Source of the DNA: JALHUB01 sp050010555
Lineage (GTDB): Bacteria > Chloroflexota > Dehalococcoidia > DSTF01 > JALHUB01
Length of the DNA: 21,338 nt
Assembly: GCA_050010555.1 (NCBI GenBank)
Contig: JBEKKV010000036.1
Location: 1 to 21,338, forward strand
Direction: 5' to 3'
Shown piece after piece: positions 21,136 to 21,338 of this stretch. Every line of letters starts with the position of its first letter. The first letter of the stretch is position 1. The notes beneath the pieces were generated by a model. That model ran no database searches. It was not told where the DNA came from and saw nothing but the letters and a program-made list of their open reading frames with translations. A program made the translations under genes and the position numbers.

Positions 21136-21164
21136 ATTGTAAACCGGCTACGAGGGGGCGGCAA
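21136..21164 (-). promoter_or_regulatory. Promoter of the rmlABD operon
   Basis: On the minus strand TTGCCG (21164-21159), 17 bp, TACAAT (21141-21136). The predicted start near 21129 leaves a leader of about 55 nt to ATG 21075. Confidence 0.55.
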
Positions 21165-21223
21165 CTTGGGGGAATTGCCTACGGCTGTGCGCGGCCTTCC
21201 GCCGTCCCCGCCCTAGGTGTAGG

Positions 21224-21267
21224 GTAGCAGCTAGAATGTCCCCCTTTGTGTTGCAGGTAGAATGTCC
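21224..21267. repeat. Tandem GTWGCAGSTAGAATGTCC repeats, probable insertion-sequence end
   Basis: Two 18-bp near-copies (21224-21241 and 21250-21267) differ at only two positions and have a 26-bp period. Tandem transposase-binding repeats of this kind are common at insertion-sequence ends. The repeats coincide with the end of an open minus-strand frame entering from the right edge, as expected at an element's terminus. Confidence 0.5.
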
Positions 21268-21338
21268 TCTAACACTTGCTCTACCGTCAGGGGCGCATCG
21301 CGCAATCGGCCTCTGTCCTCATGCGGCAATTCCGCAAC
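21231..21338 (-). CDS. Possible C-terminal end of a transposase or other protein (partial)
   Basis: A minus-strand frame enters from beyond the window and stays open for 35 codons to a TAG at 21233-21231. The other two minus frames are closed by stops. The peptide includes LPHEDRGRLRDAPLTVEQV and ends ATQRGTF. The frame's last codons lie within the tandem repeats. A gene running into the terminal repeats is typical of insertion sequences, so a transposase C-terminus is the leading guess. No catalytic motif is visible in so short a piece. Confidence 0.35.
   Translation of the reverse strand, partial: VAELPHEDRGRLRDAPLTVEQVLEDILPATQRGTF

Overview
This GC-rich, densely packed bacterial window looks like chromosome from an environmental, non-model lineage. 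The gene content fits Chloroflexota (Dehalococcoidia-like): a GreA with an extra N-terminal domain, a CaiB-type CoA enzyme, a long-form RmlA, and many short GTAGGGG and GC-hairpin repeats. That placement is inference from style; there is no rRNA or marker phylogeny here. Genes are tightly packed, with several 4-bp overlaps and two larger ones of 43 and 50 bp.

Layout. 1-339: 3' end of an unrecognised gene. About 490-1340: a repeat region holding two tandem copies of a promoter-plus-hairpin leader; the second leads into a small basic GAPxGNxNALKTG protein. 1418-2608: an alpha-methylacyl-CoA racemase-like enzyme. 2617-4185 (minus): a Yip1-like membrane protein and RsmG. 4332-6396 (plus): a GreA fusion and citrate synthase. 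6393-8589 (minus): a 14-helix MFS exporter overlapping its TetR regulator. 8727-11676 (plus): glutamine-dependent NAD synthetase and NagA. 11634-12362 (minus): a HAD hydrolase overlapping NagA tail to tail.

12513-16587 is a surface-polysaccharide region. A WecA/TagO-like polyprenyl-phosphate sugar-phosphate transferase (plus) converges on three minus-strand glycosyltransferases (GT2, GT4-type, GT2). About 16720-17260 is a second copy of the small-protein cassette, inverted relative to the first. 17373-18005 encodes an unrecognised exported protein. 18067-21075 (minus) is rmlA-rmlB-rmlD for dTDP-rhamnose; rmlC is not in the window. The right edge carries tandem repeats and an open frame that look like the end of an insertion sequence.

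The polysaccharide genes form a plausible pathway: Rml enzymes make dTDP-rhamnose, the WecA-like enzyme starts a lipid-linked glycan, and the glycosyltransferases extend it.

The most unusual structure is the two-copy cassette. Each copy has a -35/-10 pair with 17-bp spacing, a long leader with perfect three-base-loop hairpins, a strong ribosome binding site, a conserved 80-90 residue basic protein and a conserved tail. It encodes no transposase. Each copy points into a metabolic or cell-surface gene. In the left copy the stop codon is lost, so the protein runs out of the repeat and overlaps the next gene's start.
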